DNA from: Bradyrhizobium sp. URHD0069
GTDB lineage: Bacteria > Pseudomonadota > Alphaproteobacteria > Rhizobiales > Xanthobacteraceae
Direction: 5' to 3'
Assembly: GCF_000701345.1 (NCBI RefSeq)
Contig: NZ_JNIJ01000005.1
Location: forward strand, 186,001 to 250,000
Length of the DNA stretch: 64,000 nt
Shown here: positions 31,204 to 39,818 of the stretch, piece by piece
Layout: each line of letters starts with the position of its first letter
Numbering within the stretch: position 1 is the stretch's first letter
Notes under the pieces: generated by a model
Seen by the model: the letters and a program-made list of their open reading frames with translations, nothing else
Told to the model about the DNA's origin: nothing
Databases searched by the model: none
Made by a program: the position numbers and the translations under genes

Positions 31204-31805
31204 GGCTTGCTTCCGGGCGCCGGGCCTTGCTGCAGACCTGACGCGCCTGGAGGCGTCCCGCCTGGTGAATTGGGCATGCCCGGAAGGTTTCCGGGGCCGC
31301 CCGGGCCAACCGTTCCCGGGATCCCGGGCAGCCGCTGCGCCGGCTGTTCGCTGGATTCGGTCAGTTGCACGGTCCAAGCCCGCTGCTCGCCGGTGTCGAC
31401 CTCAAAGAAGCCGGTGCGATCGAAACCGCGCGCCAGGCAATTTTCAGTGCCCTTGATGGTGAATTCCTTGTCGCGCGAGCACATGAAGGCTTGTCCTGAC
31501 CATTCGCCGCCGCGATCGTAATCGAGCGCATAGATATAGTAGTATCGTGCAACGAGAGTGCCGCGCAGCAGCGTCTCGCAGCTGCGCGAGGAGACGTTCC
31601 ACCAGCCCTCGGTGGTCCAGCCTTCGGCATCCTTATAACCGAGCGCGATGCCGACCCGGCTCGAGGTGTTGTTGCAGAGACGGAAGTCGGCCGCCGCCGA
31701 ACTGCTCCACAGGCAGGGAATCGCCAGCGCCAGCGTCGCCGGCAGCAAACCGGCGGTCACACGGGCGGAGAATCGGCTGGGGGGATGAGGATTCTTCGGG
31801 ATCAT
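31200..31805 (-). CDS. DUF1036 domain-containing secreted protein
   Basis: A 201-residue protein with a signal peptide (VTAGLLPATLALAIPCLWSS, cleaved near SSAAA) and a DUF1036 domain: FRLCNNTSSRVGIALGYKD, WTTEGWWNVSSRSCETLL, YYYIYALDYDRGGEW. The family is small, beta-rich and of unknown function. The last ~50 residues are a Gly/Pro-rich tail (PGIPGTVGPGGPGNLPGMPN), which looks disordered. It overlaps pyk by four bases; DUF1036 next to pyk is a common order in this group. Confidence 0.87.
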   Translation of the reverse strand: MIPKNPHPPSRFSARVTAGLLPATLALAIPCLWSSSAAADFRLCNNTSSRVGIALGYKDAEGWTTEGWWNVSSRSCETLLRGTLVARYYYIYALDYDRGGEWSGQAFMCSRDKEFTIKGTENCLARGFDRTGFFEVDTGEQRAWTVQLTESSEQPAQRLPGIPGTVGPGGPGNLPGMPNSPGGTPPGASGLQQGPAPGSKP

Positions 31806-32000
31806 TCGGCGAAGCTATATCAGATCATTGACGATTTCGCGTAGGCCAGCGGCAACTGTCAACGGCTGAAGCGGGCATTTTCAGGCAATGGGCAGCCGAA
31901 TCCCGCTTGTTTGGGCTCTGTTTGCGCCGCGATATGGCAAAATCTGTGACAACTCCCACCTAATATCAATAAGGTTACGCAAAAGGGCGAGATCACGGTC

Positions 32001-32303
32001 ATGACCATCGACGACAAAACCAGAACGGAACTTGAGGCTGCCGTCTTCCGACGCCTTGTCCAGCATCTGCGCTCCCGCGCCGACGTTCAGAATATTGACC
32101 TGATGAATCTCGCGGGCTTCTGCCGCAATTGCTTGTCCAACTGGCTCAAGGAGGAAGCCGACGCCAGGGGCGCGGCGATGACCAAGGACGAAAGCCGCGA
32201 GGCCGTCTACGGCATGCCCTACGAGACCTGGAAGGCGACCCATCAGAGTACGGCCAGTCCCGAACAGCTCGAAGCCATGAAAAAGGCCCACAGCGGGCAC
32301 TGA
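32001..32303 (+). CDS. DUF1244 domain-containing protein
   Basis: A 100-residue protein matching the DUF1244 family: VFRRLVQHLRSRADVQNIDL, then the conserved GFCRNCLSNWL with two cysteines, then YGMPYETWKATHQ. It is entirely helical in prediction from sequence, and the CxxC suggests metal binding or redox sensitivity, which is not proven. The gene stands alone between the divergent DUF1036/pyk operon and the DUF2312 genes. Confidence 0.9.
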   Translation: MTIDDKTRTELEAAVFRRLVQHLRSRADVQNIDLMNLAGFCRNCLSNWLKEEADARGAAMTKDESREAVYGMPYETWKATHQSTASPEQLEAMKKAHSGH

Positions 32304-32552
32304 CGATTTTGCCTTCCGCGCATCGTAAATGAGTGACGGGCTCCGACGCCCGTCCCCCTCTACGCAAATAGCGTCGCCGACACCACTCCTCCTCACCGCG
32401 AGGGAATCTTTCTCCTGTGGGCACGCTGTGGATGAGCGCGATGTTGCCTTGACGCAAGGCACCGCACTCCCGAGGGTCTTCCCCGGATGCCGTGCGTGGG
32501 GAAGCGTGCGGCGCTTCCTCTTTCAAGCCTCAGTTCCTTTCAGGAGTACCCG

Positions 32553-32723
32553 ATGGCCACCACTGCCGCCGCCGTCCAGGAAGCGCCCGCGGCAAAATTT
32601 GCCAACGATCAGCTCAAGGCCATCATCGAGCGCATCGAGCGGCTGAAGGAAAAGGAAAAAAAGAAGACGATCTCGGACGATATCCGCGACGTCGATGCGG
32701 AGGCTAAAGGCAACGGCTCCTAA
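32553..32723 (+). CDS. Truncated DUF2312-like small protein
   Basis: A 56-residue protein: Lys/Glu-rich, with [20 protein letters not shown] and [17 protein letters not shown]. It matches the first two thirds of the neighbouring DUF2312 protein but stops where that one continues GRGYEVKAVRQIL. The start has AGGAGT upstream at good spacing, so it may still be translated. It looks like a duplicated copy that lost its C-terminal half. The 249 bases before it (32304-32552) contain no gene I can recognise. Confidence 0.6.
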   Translation: MATTAAAVQEAPAAKFANDQLKAIIERIERLKEKEKKKTISDDIRDVDAEAKGNGS

Positions 32724-32820
32724 TCTACCCCTTTCCCGATTGTAACAACGGCATCAAGAGTTAACCGGCGACGTGTCGTCAATTCACGCCATTCGCGGTT
32801 CGGATCCAAGGAACACCATC

Positions 32821-33102
32821 ATGTCTGCTACTGCTCCCGCCGAAACCGGCACTGCCTCGCCCGTTAAGGGCAATGTTGCGGCCGCCGAACTGCGTCAGTT
32901 CATCGAGCGCGTCGAACGGCTGGAGGAAGAGAAGAAGGCTATTTCCGACGATATCCGCGATGTGTTCGCCGAAATGAAGGGCCGCGGCTACGAAGTCAAA
33001 GCGGTCCGGCAGATTCTGAAAATCAGAAAGCAGGACCAGGCGGAGCGGCAGGAGGAAGAGGCTATTCTCGACGTGTACATGCAGGCGCTCGGAATGCTCT
33101 GA
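32821..33102 (+). CDS. DUF2312 domain-containing protein
   Basis: A 93-residue protein with the complete DUF2312 signature: [40 protein letters not shown] and RQILKIRKQDQAERQEEEAI. This family resembles the GapR nucleoid-associated protein of Caulobacter, which binds overtwisted AT-rich DNA ahead of replication forks; that relation is from family knowledge. ATG at 32821 follows AAGGAACACCATC. It sits 97 bases after the truncated copy. Confidence 0.88.
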   Translation: MSATAPAETGTASPVKGNVAAAELRQFIERVERLEEEKKAISDDIRDVFAEMKGRGYEVKAVRQILKIRKQDQAERQEEEAILDVYMQALGML

Positions 33103-33520
33103 TCGAGCATGGTCCGCGCCGCTGAGACGCCGGGGCGGGGGGCTTAGCTAAACATCAGCAACGCATCCGCGCGAGCGAACGAAGAAGCGCGAGTTCGTCC
33201 TTGCAGATCAGGGCGGCGCCCGTCCTGCCGCGCATTTTAGCGCAATCGAATCACGGGAAGAAAAATCAAGGCAGGTCCTGATTTGGCCCAGGCGATGAAG
33301 CTCGCGCGAATGAGATCCAAGCCAGATTGGCGGTTTCCGGAATTTGGTGCGCAAAACTATACGTTGGTTTCGATCTGGACATACGACCGCTCAGTCCGGC
33401 CACCGTTGGGTACAATGGACGTGTCGGTTCAGCGCCGTACAGTCGTCACTTACCTTCAGGAACCCCTTCAGGTTTGCGCATGGACCTCTTTTAAGAACTC
33501 AACGACGGGAGGCTGTCGTG
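33103..33520. other. Intergenic stretch with no recognised feature
   Basis: 418 bases between the DUF2312 gene and the histidine kinase. The open frame 33344-33520 is the upstream extension of the kinase and does not look like protein. I see no RNA gene, terminator with a T run or clear promoter. Confidence 0.4.
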
Positions 33521-34210
33521 ATGAAATTCGACCCGCAGCTGCCAACCTCGCATGAGGGGGCACTTCTTCTCGAGTTGAACCACAGGATCAACAACGAATT
33601 TGCTTCCGTCATTAACATGGTCGCACTTGCGGCTGTGCGGTCGGAGAACGCGGCAGTCAAAACTGCTCTAGGCGACGTTGTCGAGTTGCTTCACCAGTAT
33701 GCCGACGTCCATCGCGCTTTAAAGATGCCGGATCGTCACGCGCTCGTTGACGCCGCGGAATACCTTCAAAAGCTTTGCTTCTCGATAAGCCGATCCAAGC
33801 TGGGCCGCATGAAGATACAGCTCGCATTTGTGGCTGATACTTTGCGGCTCGAATCGTACCGGTGTTGGCGGCTGGGAATGATCGTCTACGAGCTCGTAAA
33901 TAATGCAGCGCGACATGCACACTTCGAGGGCGGAGATGGAGAGGTGCGGGTAAAGTTATCGCGAGCGGGGGCACTCGTAAAATGCAGAGTTTCGGACAAC
34001 GGCTCGGCTCCGCCAAGTCTCAAGCTTGGACGAGGGCTAACGATCCTTCACGATCTGGCCCAAAGCCTTGGTGGCCGCGTCGATCACTCCTTCGCCAAAG
34101 GATCATCCTTTACTTTAAGTTTGCCATTCACCGAACACGAGCGGCAAGCCAGCCGCTCGACCGAGCGTGCCTCGCCAATCGCAGCGCACCGAATTTTCAG
34201 CTTGGAATGA
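33521..34210 (+). CDS. Small soluble sensor histidine kinase (HisKA_2/HWE-like)
   Basis: A 229-residue kinase core with no sensor domain. The phospho-accepting His is His21 in LELNHRINNEF, followed by a dimerisation helix pair. The ATP-binding part has the N box YELVNNAARHA, the G1 box VSDNGSAPP and the G2 box GRGLTILHDLAQSLGG. The start is ATG at 33521 (or GTG at 33518) after GGGAGG. The lack of an input domain suggests it receives signals from a partner. The next gene starts 10 bases after its stop, a likely two-gene operon. Confidence 0.82.
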   Translation: MKFDPQLPTSHEGALLLELNHRINNEFASVINMVALAAVRSENAAVKTALGDVVELLHQYADVHRALKMPDRHALVDAAEYLQKLCFSISRSKLGRMKIQLAFVADTLRLESYRCWRLGMIVYELVNNAARHAHFEGGDGEVRVKLSRAGALVKCRVSDNGSAPPSLKLGRGLTILHDLAQSLGGRVDHSFAKGSSFTLSLPFTEHERQASRSTERASPIAAHRIFSLE

Positions 34211-34220
34211 GAGCCGCGTT

Positions 34221-34559
34221 ATGCAGATCCACAGCCCGGAGCTTATCAAGCGGGTGGCGGATGTCCTTGACGAGGTCATCCCCGCGATACCCGTCAACGA
34301 CACAACGTCGGCTCGGATCGCCCGTGTCGCAAGATGTATCGCCAAGGCGGCTGGAGAGGGGCAGACGAGCTATCAGAGTTTGCTGGCAGTTGCATCAGCC
34401 GAGATCGACATAATCTTGAGGACGCCAAAGGCGGATCGCGTGGCAGGCAAGTCTAAACCGGGTGCCGCTCTAATGAATGCACCGCGGCTATCGCCGGCTG
34501 GTGCGCGCTCCACCCTCACAGCTCGCGCAAGTGCGGACGTGTCGGAAATTCCGGGTTGA
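34221..34559 (+). CDS. Hypothetical protein following the histidine kinase
   Basis: A 112-residue protein not recognised as a known family. The first ~70 residues look helical (IHSPELIKRVADVLDEVIPA, SARIARVARCIAKAAGE); the tail is Ala/Ser/Arg-rich and probably disordered. ATG at 34221 lies 10 bases after the kinase stop, which supports co-expression. It could be a regulator or partner of the kinase, but nothing in the sequence proves that. Confidence 0.5.
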   Translation: MQIHSPELIKRVADVLDEVIPAIPVNDTTSARIARVARCIAKAAGEGQTSYQSLLAVASAEIDIILRTPKADRVAGKSKPGAALMNAPRLSPAGARSTLTARASADVSEIPG

Positions 34560-34571
34560 GCCAGCGACAGG

Positions 34572-34915
34572 CTACCGCTGGGCTGATCCACAATAGCCGA
34601 TGGGAATAGTAAACTGAAACAGCGCACCCTTTGGCTCATGTTCGCTGGCGCCCACAGTGGTCTTCGATAATGGGGCCGCAGATCGATAGACCCATCCCCA
34701 TACCGGTGGGCTTGGTCGTATAGAACGGCTCGAACAGATGTGGCAGCTTCTCCAAGCTTGCCCCCGGGCCGGTGTCCCGCACCGTTACGCGCACTTCATT
34801 CGATCCATTGCGCTCCGTGGTGATATGTAGTTCGCGCAGACCTTCGACACCGCTCAGCGCCTGGATGGCATTGATGATCAAGTTGATCATCACCAGGTTA
34901 CGCAGGGACTGGCAG
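34572..34915 (-). pseudogene. Decayed C-terminal fragment of a PAS-type sensor histidine kinase
   Basis: Reading the minus strand from about 34915, the sequence gives SLRNLVMINLIINAIQAL, VRVTVRDTGPGASLEKLPHL and FEPFYTTKPTGMGMGLSIC, i.e. the N, G1, F and G2 boxes of a kinase ATPase domain. The frame then breaks after IIEDHCG and continues in another frame as ASEHEPKGALFQFTIPIG with its stop at 34572-34574. The phospho-acceptor and sensor parts are missing upstream, where the divergent acyltransferase gene begins. So it is truncated and frameshifted. Confidence 0.8.
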
Positions 34916-34916
34916 A

Positions 34917-36140
34917 ATGGAACTCAGTCAGTTCGCGTCCCGAGAAATGATACCGCGAAGGATCGAGAGCCGAGAGCAATTGACGACGGCGGCGGCCGGC
35001 CGCATCGTTCCGCTCGACCGCGCGCGCAGTTTCATCACGCTGCTGGTGGTGCTGCACCATTCCGTTATCAACTACACTTATTTCGGCCACGGCGACAGGA
35101 TGCGCTGGCTTGGCTTCGACCTGGTCGTGCTGTTCAATGACAGCTTCTTCATGGCTTGCATGTTCCTGATCTCGGGCCTGTTTGTACCGGGCAGCCTGGC
35201 ACGGCGGGGATCGGCAAATTTTCTGGCGGGCCGCGCGTGGCGATTGGGCGTGCCGTTTCTGGTGTCGATCTTCATCATTATGCCGATCGCCTATTATGCA
35301 AGCTTCATGCGCTATCATCTGTCGGGAACGGCGGACTTCAATTTTGTTCATTTCTGGTGGCACACGATCACCCTCGGCCCTTGGCCGTCCGGGTCCGCGT
35401 GGTTTCTGTGGGCGTTGCTGGTGCTCTGTGCGATCGCGGCCGGCTTCTGGACTTTTGCACCGCGTATGTTCGAAATCTTGGGACAGCAGATCTTTGCATT
35501 GCGCGAGCTGCCATTCGCCGCCTTTGCTGCCTTCCTGGTCGTCTCGATCGTGATCTATCTACCGATGCGGCTGATCTTTGGTGATTCAGCCTGGTTCGAT
35601 CCGGGCGGTTATCCGATTCCGATTCAGACCAGCCGCATTTTTCTCTATGCGGGCTATTTTTTCATTGGCATCGGCGCCGGAGCGGTCAGCCTTAGGACCG
35701 GGATACTTGCTAAGGACGGAGCGTTGACCAAGCACTGGTCGGTGTGGCTCGTCTTTGCGGCTGCGTTCTACGGCGGAATCCTGCTTCTGGTCTATGCGCA
35801 CCACAATTGGCTGGCCAATTTCAATTCGCCGCCGCTTTGGTGGCAGACGGCATATGGTGTTTTGTTAGCGATGTTCAGCGCGGCTATGGCATTCACCGTT
35901 TTTGCGGTTTTCCTGCGCTCGGCGCGATCTGCGCTCTGGCCGCTCGATGCCATGCAATCATCGGCTTACGGAATCTATCTCCTGCACTTCATTCCGCTTA
36001 TCTGGCTACAATACGTCGTCTACGAACCGCCGCTCTCACCCTTTGTCAAATTCGCGATCGTGTTCGCCGGCACGCTCTCGATCAGCTGGATTGCGACGGC
36101 CCTGTTGCGAAAAATTCCGCTTGTGGCGCGGATGATCTAG
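34917..36140 (+). CDS. Acyltransferase 3 family membrane protein
   Basis: A 407-residue protein with about ten hydrophobic helices and the acyltransferase-3 pattern: an N-terminal RIVPLDRARSFITLLVVLHH with the conserved His pair, FFMACMFLISGLFVPGSLAR, and late SSAYGIYLLHF. Such proteins acetylate or succinylate sugars, lipids or exported glycans at the membrane. The start at 34917 lies at the edge of the kinase remnant; Met11 at 34947 is an alternative. No glycan-synthesis genes are nearby, so the acceptor is unknown. Confidence 0.88.
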   Translation: MELSQFASREMIPRRIESREQLTTAAAGRIVPLDRARSFITLLVVLHHSVINYTYFGHGDRMRWLGFDLVVLFNDSFFMACMFLISGLFVPGSLARRGSANFLAGRAWRLGVPFLVSIFIIMPIAYYASFMRYHLSGTADFNFVHFWWHTITLGPWPSGSAWFLWALLVLCAIAAGFWTFAPRMFEILGQQIFALRELPFAAFAAFLVVSIVIYLPMRLIFGDSAWFDPGGYPIPIQTSRIFLYAGYFFIGIGAGAVSLRTGILAKDGALTKHWSVWLVFAAAFYGGILLLVYAHHNWLANFNSPPLWWQTAYGVLLAMFSAAMAFTVFAVFLRSARSALWPLDAMQSSAYGIYLLHFIPLIWLQYVVYEPPLSPFVKFAIVFAGTLSISWIATALLRKIPLVARMI

Positions 36141-36756
36141 CCTATGCGGGCCTAACGGACCCGACCGCTGATTAAACCAAGGGATAATCAGCTATATCCC
36201 AATTCCGTAATGCGAGCCTACCTCAGTACGGTCGGACCATACTCGTGCGCAATAGTGTTAGTCGCCGCCCGGTGCTATCGGTTAAATGGACGCAGGAAGT
36301 CGTGGCGCTGAAACAACCACTTTAACGCCGCGTAGCTTACAGGTCCGTCGACACCGGCGGCGCCAACATACGCAATGGAACCGGAGCCGCGAGCCGGCAG
36401 TTGCAAGACAAGGTCGGCGGCGTAGCGCCCGCTGGCCTTCTCTATGTTCGCGTCTCCTACGCGGATAATCAGTTTGGCCATCGGCAAGAGAGTTGGCTTA
36501 CCCGAGACGAGCATCGAGAATGGCAGGTGTATCATGCAGAACCATGACCTTGTAGCCGACGGGTTTCTCGCGCTGACCGCAGCCGGATTCGTACTGCTGT
36601 GCTCCAGTCTGTTCGCCTTCGCGTTCAGCTAATTTTTTCCGAAAACGGACGCGCCCTGGACACCGCCATCGTCATTAGTGGGTGGCGGGGCCGATGTCGG
36701 ATCATCCCTTCCGCGCAACGGTCATTGATCCCCGTGCCGTGCGGCGCACATTGCGA
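36141..36756. other. Gene-poor gap with two doubtful small frames
   Basis: About 600 bases between the acyltransferase and the emrB-like gene. A minus-strand frame 36275-36481 (68 residues, MAKLIIRVGDANIEKASGRY...) has a reasonable composition but no family match and no clear ribosome site. A plus-strand 32-residue hydrophobic frame is listed separately. Otherwise nothing is recognisable. Confidence 0.35.
36534..36632 (+). CDS. Possible 32-residue single-helix membrane peptide
   Basis: ATG at 36534 opens a 32-codon frame, MQNHDLVADGFLALTAAGFV followed by LLCSSLFAFAFS, one hydrophobic helix with a short polar N-terminus. A purine-rich GGCAGG lies 8 bases upstream. Similar tiny proteins are common in rhizobia, but the evidence is only composition and position. 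Confidence 0.3.
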   Translation: MQNHDLVADGFLALTAAGFVLLCSSLFAFAFS

Positions 36757-38349
36757 TCAGTGCTCGACCGGAGCGGGCCCTCCGAGCTTTACCTTGTGCA
36801 AGGTAAGCGCGAGCGGAATCGCTGCAAGTGAGATCAGCATCAGCACCCAGTAGACGTCCATGTAAGCCAGGAGCGCCGCCTGCGCCTGCACCGCCTGTCC
36901 AATCCAGACGAAGGCTTGCTGCTGCGCTTGGGCGAGCGAGCTTCCGTGGGCGGTTAAGTAGCTCGTGACTTGCTGCAGTGTGTCCTGATACTGGACGCTC
37001 GACGGGATCGCATGCTCCGCCAGCCGCATCTGGTGAAACTGCTCGCGATGCGACAGCACGTTGGAGGCGAGCGAAACGCCGATCGAGCCGCCGGTATTGC
37101 GCGCCGCGTTGATCAAGGCCGAAGCCTGATCGGTCTTGTCCGGCGGGAGCCCGTCATAGGAGGCGGCCGTGATCGACAGGAAGATCAGCGGCAGACCGAC
37201 GCCGAGCAGCATGCGCGAGGTCGCGAAGAACCAGAAGCCGACGTCGCCATACACCCTGGTCAGGTCGTACATCGAGAGTGCGGCCACGGTCGCGCCGGCG
37301 ATGATCAGATATTTCGGCTGGACCTTGCTCGATAGGCGGCCGACGATGAACATCATGACCATGGTGACGAGACCGCCCGGCGACAGCACCAGGCCGGCCC
37401 AGGTCGCGGTATAACCGAAGTTCTGCTGCACCATCTGCGGCAAAAATTGCGTGGTCGCCAGCAGAATCGCGCCGGTCACCAGCATCACCAGGAAACAGGC
37501 GCCGAACTGGCGGCTCGCCACCATCCGCAGGTCGATCATGGGACTTTTTCGACTCATCTCCCAAGGGATCATGAGCACGAAGGCGATCGCGCAAACGGTT
37601 GCGACGCCGACAATGAAGTTTGATCCGAACCAGTCATCCTCGAGCCCGCGGTCAAGCATTACCTCGAGCGCGCCGAGGAAGGTCGCAACCAGCACGAAGC
37701 CGACGACATCGAACGCGGCCCTTTGGCGCTCCGCAACTTGAGACTCGCGCAGGACGATCGCGATCGCCGCCATCGCGAGCAGCCCTACCGGGCCGTTGAT
37801 CAGAAAGCACCAGTGCCAGGAGATATTGTCCGACAGCCAGCCGCCGAGCGTCGGGCCAACCACCGGCGCCACCACCACGGCGACGCCGAACAGCGCGAAG
37901 GCCTGGCCACGTTTGGCCGGCGGAAAAGAATCCGCCAGGATCGATTGCGAGACCGGCACCATGCCGCCCCCGCCGAGACCCTGCAAAATGCGAAACAGCA
38001 GCAGTGAGTTCAGGTTCCAGGCAAATCCGCACAGCACCGAGCTCGCGGTGAACAGCGCCAAGCACACCAGGAAGAAGCGCTTGCGGCCGAGCCGTCGGGC
38101 TAGAAAGCTGCTCGCGGTCAGGATGATCGCATTGGAGACCAGATAGCTCGTCACCACCCAGGAGGCTTCGTCTTCGCTTACTCCCATTCCGCCGGCGATA
38201 TAAGGCAGCGCGACGTTGGCGATGGTGGTGTCGAGCACCTCCATGAAGGTGGCGACCGCAACCACCACCGCGATCAGCCACGGGTTTGGACCTGCGGCGC
38301 TTGCCGGGCCAAGCGTGTCCGCTCGGGTGCCGCCGCCACTCACAGCCAT
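36757..38349 (-). CDS. emrB: DHA2-type drug efflux transporter (EmrB/QacA)
   Basis: A 530-residue major facilitator with 14 predicted helices. The DHA2 signatures are present: FMEVLDTTIANVALPYIAGG in helix 1 with its Asp, ARRLGRKRFFL between helices 2 and 3, and GVAVVVAPVVGPTLGGWL (motif C). EmrB works with EmrA and an outer-membrane channel to pump hydrophobic toxins out of the cell. It overlaps the emrA gene by 10 bases, so the two are co-translated. No TolC-like gene is adjacent. Confidence 0.93.
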   Translation of the reverse strand: MAVSGGGTRADTLGPASAAGPNPWLIAVVVAVATFMEVLDTTIANVALPYIAGGMGVSEDEASWVVTSYLVSNAIILTASSFLARRLGRKRFFLVCLALFTASSVLCGFAWNLNSLLLFRILQGLGGGGMVPVSQSILADSFPPAKRGQAFALFGVAVVVAPVVGPTLGGWLSDNISWHWCFLINGPVGLLAMAAIAIVLRESQVAERQRAAFDVVGFVLVATFLGALEVMLDRGLEDDWFGSNFIVGVATVCAIAFVLMIPWEMSRKSPMIDLRMVASRQFGACFLVMLVTGAILLATTQFLPQMVQQNFGYTATWAGLVLSPGGLVTMVMMFIVGRLSSKVQPKYLIIAGATVAALSMYDLTRVYGDVGFWFFATSRMLLGVGLPLIFLSITAASYDGLPPDKTDQASALINAARNTGGSIGVSLASNVLSHREQFHQMRLAEHAIPSSVQYQDTLQQVTSYLTAHGSSLAQAQQQAFVWIGQAVQAQAALLAYMDVYWVLMLISLAAIPLALTLHKVKLGGPAPVEH

Positions 38350-39641
38350 GCCCTCAGCCGTTCATAGAGCGACGGCGCGGGGTCGACGCGCACGGTCGGC
38401 ACCACCGACATGCCGGGACCGAGTGAAACGTCGGTCGGAGGATTGTCCAGGAGGATCTTGACCGGCACCCGCTGGACGATCTTGACATAGTTTCCGGTGG
38501 CATTCTCGGGCGGCAGCAGCGAGAACGCGGGACCGGATCCCGGCTGGACGCTGGCGACGTGGCCGCGGATCGTGCGTTCCGGATAGGCGTCGATCTCGAG
38601 CGTTACCGGTTCTCCGGGCCGCATGGCGTCGAGCTGAGTCTCCTTGTAGTTCGCCGTGACCCAGATGTCGTCCGGGACGAACATCGTGAGCGCCGTGCCC
38701 TGCGCCGCGAATTGACCAAGTGCAGCGCCGAGGTTGACGACGCGCCCAGGCTGGGCTGCCGTTGCGGTCGTATAGGACAGATTGAGTTGCGCCTGATCGC
38801 GCTGGGCTTCCGCTTGCGCGAGGTTCGCGACAGCGCTGTTGCGCTGCGCCTTCAGTGACTCGAGTTGCCGCTGCGCCACTTTCAGCGCGGCTTGCGCACT
38901 TGCAAGCGCCGCCTGTTGCTGGCGGAGCTGCGAATTAAATTGCTGTTCATTCTGAATGGTGCCGGCGCCTCTTTGCGCCAAGTCTTCATAGCGGGCGGCC
39001 TGTTGCTGTGCGAATACCAGTCCGGCCTGCGCCTGCTCTACCTGTGCCTGGTTGGCGTTGATCTGCGCCTCCTGAACGCTGATCTGCGCATCGATGTTCT
39101 GAATGCTGGCTTGCGCAGCCTCGACCTGCGCCTGCGTCTGGGAGAGCGCGATGCGGTAATCGCGGTCGTCGATACGCGCGATCACGCTGCCCGCGACGAC
39201 ATGCTCGTTGTCGGTGACCGGGACGGCCGTGATGTAGCCGGACACCTTTGGCGCAATCGAAAACTGGCGCGCCGCGATGAAGGCGTCGTCGGTGGTTTCA
39301 AAATGCCGGGTGTAGTCCCAATAGAGGTAACCGAACCCGCTTGCCGCGCCCAAAAGTGCCAGGCCGATCAGGGAAGTCAGCGGATGCCGGCGCAAGAAGC
39401 CCTTGGAGCCACCACCGCTTGGCTCATGACCATTTTGGTCCTGCTGCCGCGGGTGCTCGCGTTCGCGCGCCGGCAGTGGTTCGACCGCTCGACGCTGTAG
39501 AGGCGGCGATTTGGGCGCGACAACGTTGCTGTCGCCATCCTCAGCCAAGCCGATGGAAGGTGCCGCTCGGGGTGGCGGCGATGGTGCTTGTTTTAGCAAA
39601 GGTTGTTCGTCTCGATCCCGAATCGGTGCCTCTAACGTCAT
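38340..39641 (-). CDS. emrA: EmrA-type periplasmic adaptor (HlyD family)
   Basis: A 433-residue membrane-fusion protein. A polar N-terminal cytoplasmic tail of about 85 residues precedes one membrane helix (HPLTSLIGLALLGAASGFGY), then a lipoyl half (APKVSGYITAVPVTDNEHV), a long Gln/Ala-rich coiled-coil hairpin (residues about 160-270), and the beta-barrel part (IWVTANYKETQLDAMRPGEP). The cytoplasmic tail is longer than in E. coli EmrA. First gene of the emrAB unit, divergent from a TetR gene, with a palindrome between them. Confidence 0.92.
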   Translation of the reverse strand: MTLEAPIRDRDEQPLLKQAPSPPPRAAPSIGLAEDGDSNVVAPKSPPLQRRAVEPLPAREREHPRQQDQNGHEPSGGGSKGFLRRHPLTSLIGLALLGAASGFGYLYWDYTRHFETTDDAFIAARQFSIAPKVSGYITAVPVTDNEHVVAGSVIARIDDRDYRIALSQTQAQVEAAQASIQNIDAQISVQEAQINANQAQVEQAQAGLVFAQQQAARYEDLAQRGAGTIQNEQQFNSQLRQQQAALASAQAALKVAQRQLESLKAQRNSAVANLAQAEAQRDQAQLNLSYTTATAAQPGRVVNLGAALGQFAAQGTALTMFVPDDIWVTANYKETQLDAMRPGEPVTLEIDAYPERTIRGHVASVQPGSGPAFSLLPPENATGNYVKIVQRVPVKILLDNPPTDVSLGPGMSVVPTVRVDPAPSLYERLRAWL

Positions 39642-39705
39642 TGCTCTCGCTCCTGCCTTGGGTTCCGGAGGGTCCCGGCGGCGGCCAGTTGTGGCCCGGC
39701 GAAAT

Positions 39706-39727
39706 AACGAAACGATAATGTTTCGTT
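39706..39727. promoter_or_regulatory. Probable TetR operator between emrA and its regulator
   Basis: AACGAAAC-GATAAT-GTTTCGTT, perfect 8-base arms. It lies 65 bases upstream of emrA and 92 upstream of the tetR start, the usual place for a repressor site controlling both. Confidence 0.65.
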
Positions 39728-39818
39728 TCTTTACTTAAGGCGGCAATGGCGGTAATCAAGATCAAGTTTGTGACCGTCGGCCAAAGCCGGCGTAATCGCG
39801 TCAATGTGAGCGCGCGTG

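Noticed and set aside
36275..36535. 86-codon minus-strand frame before the efflux operon
   Set aside because: No family match, uncertain start and no ribosome site; kept only as a mention in the gap description.
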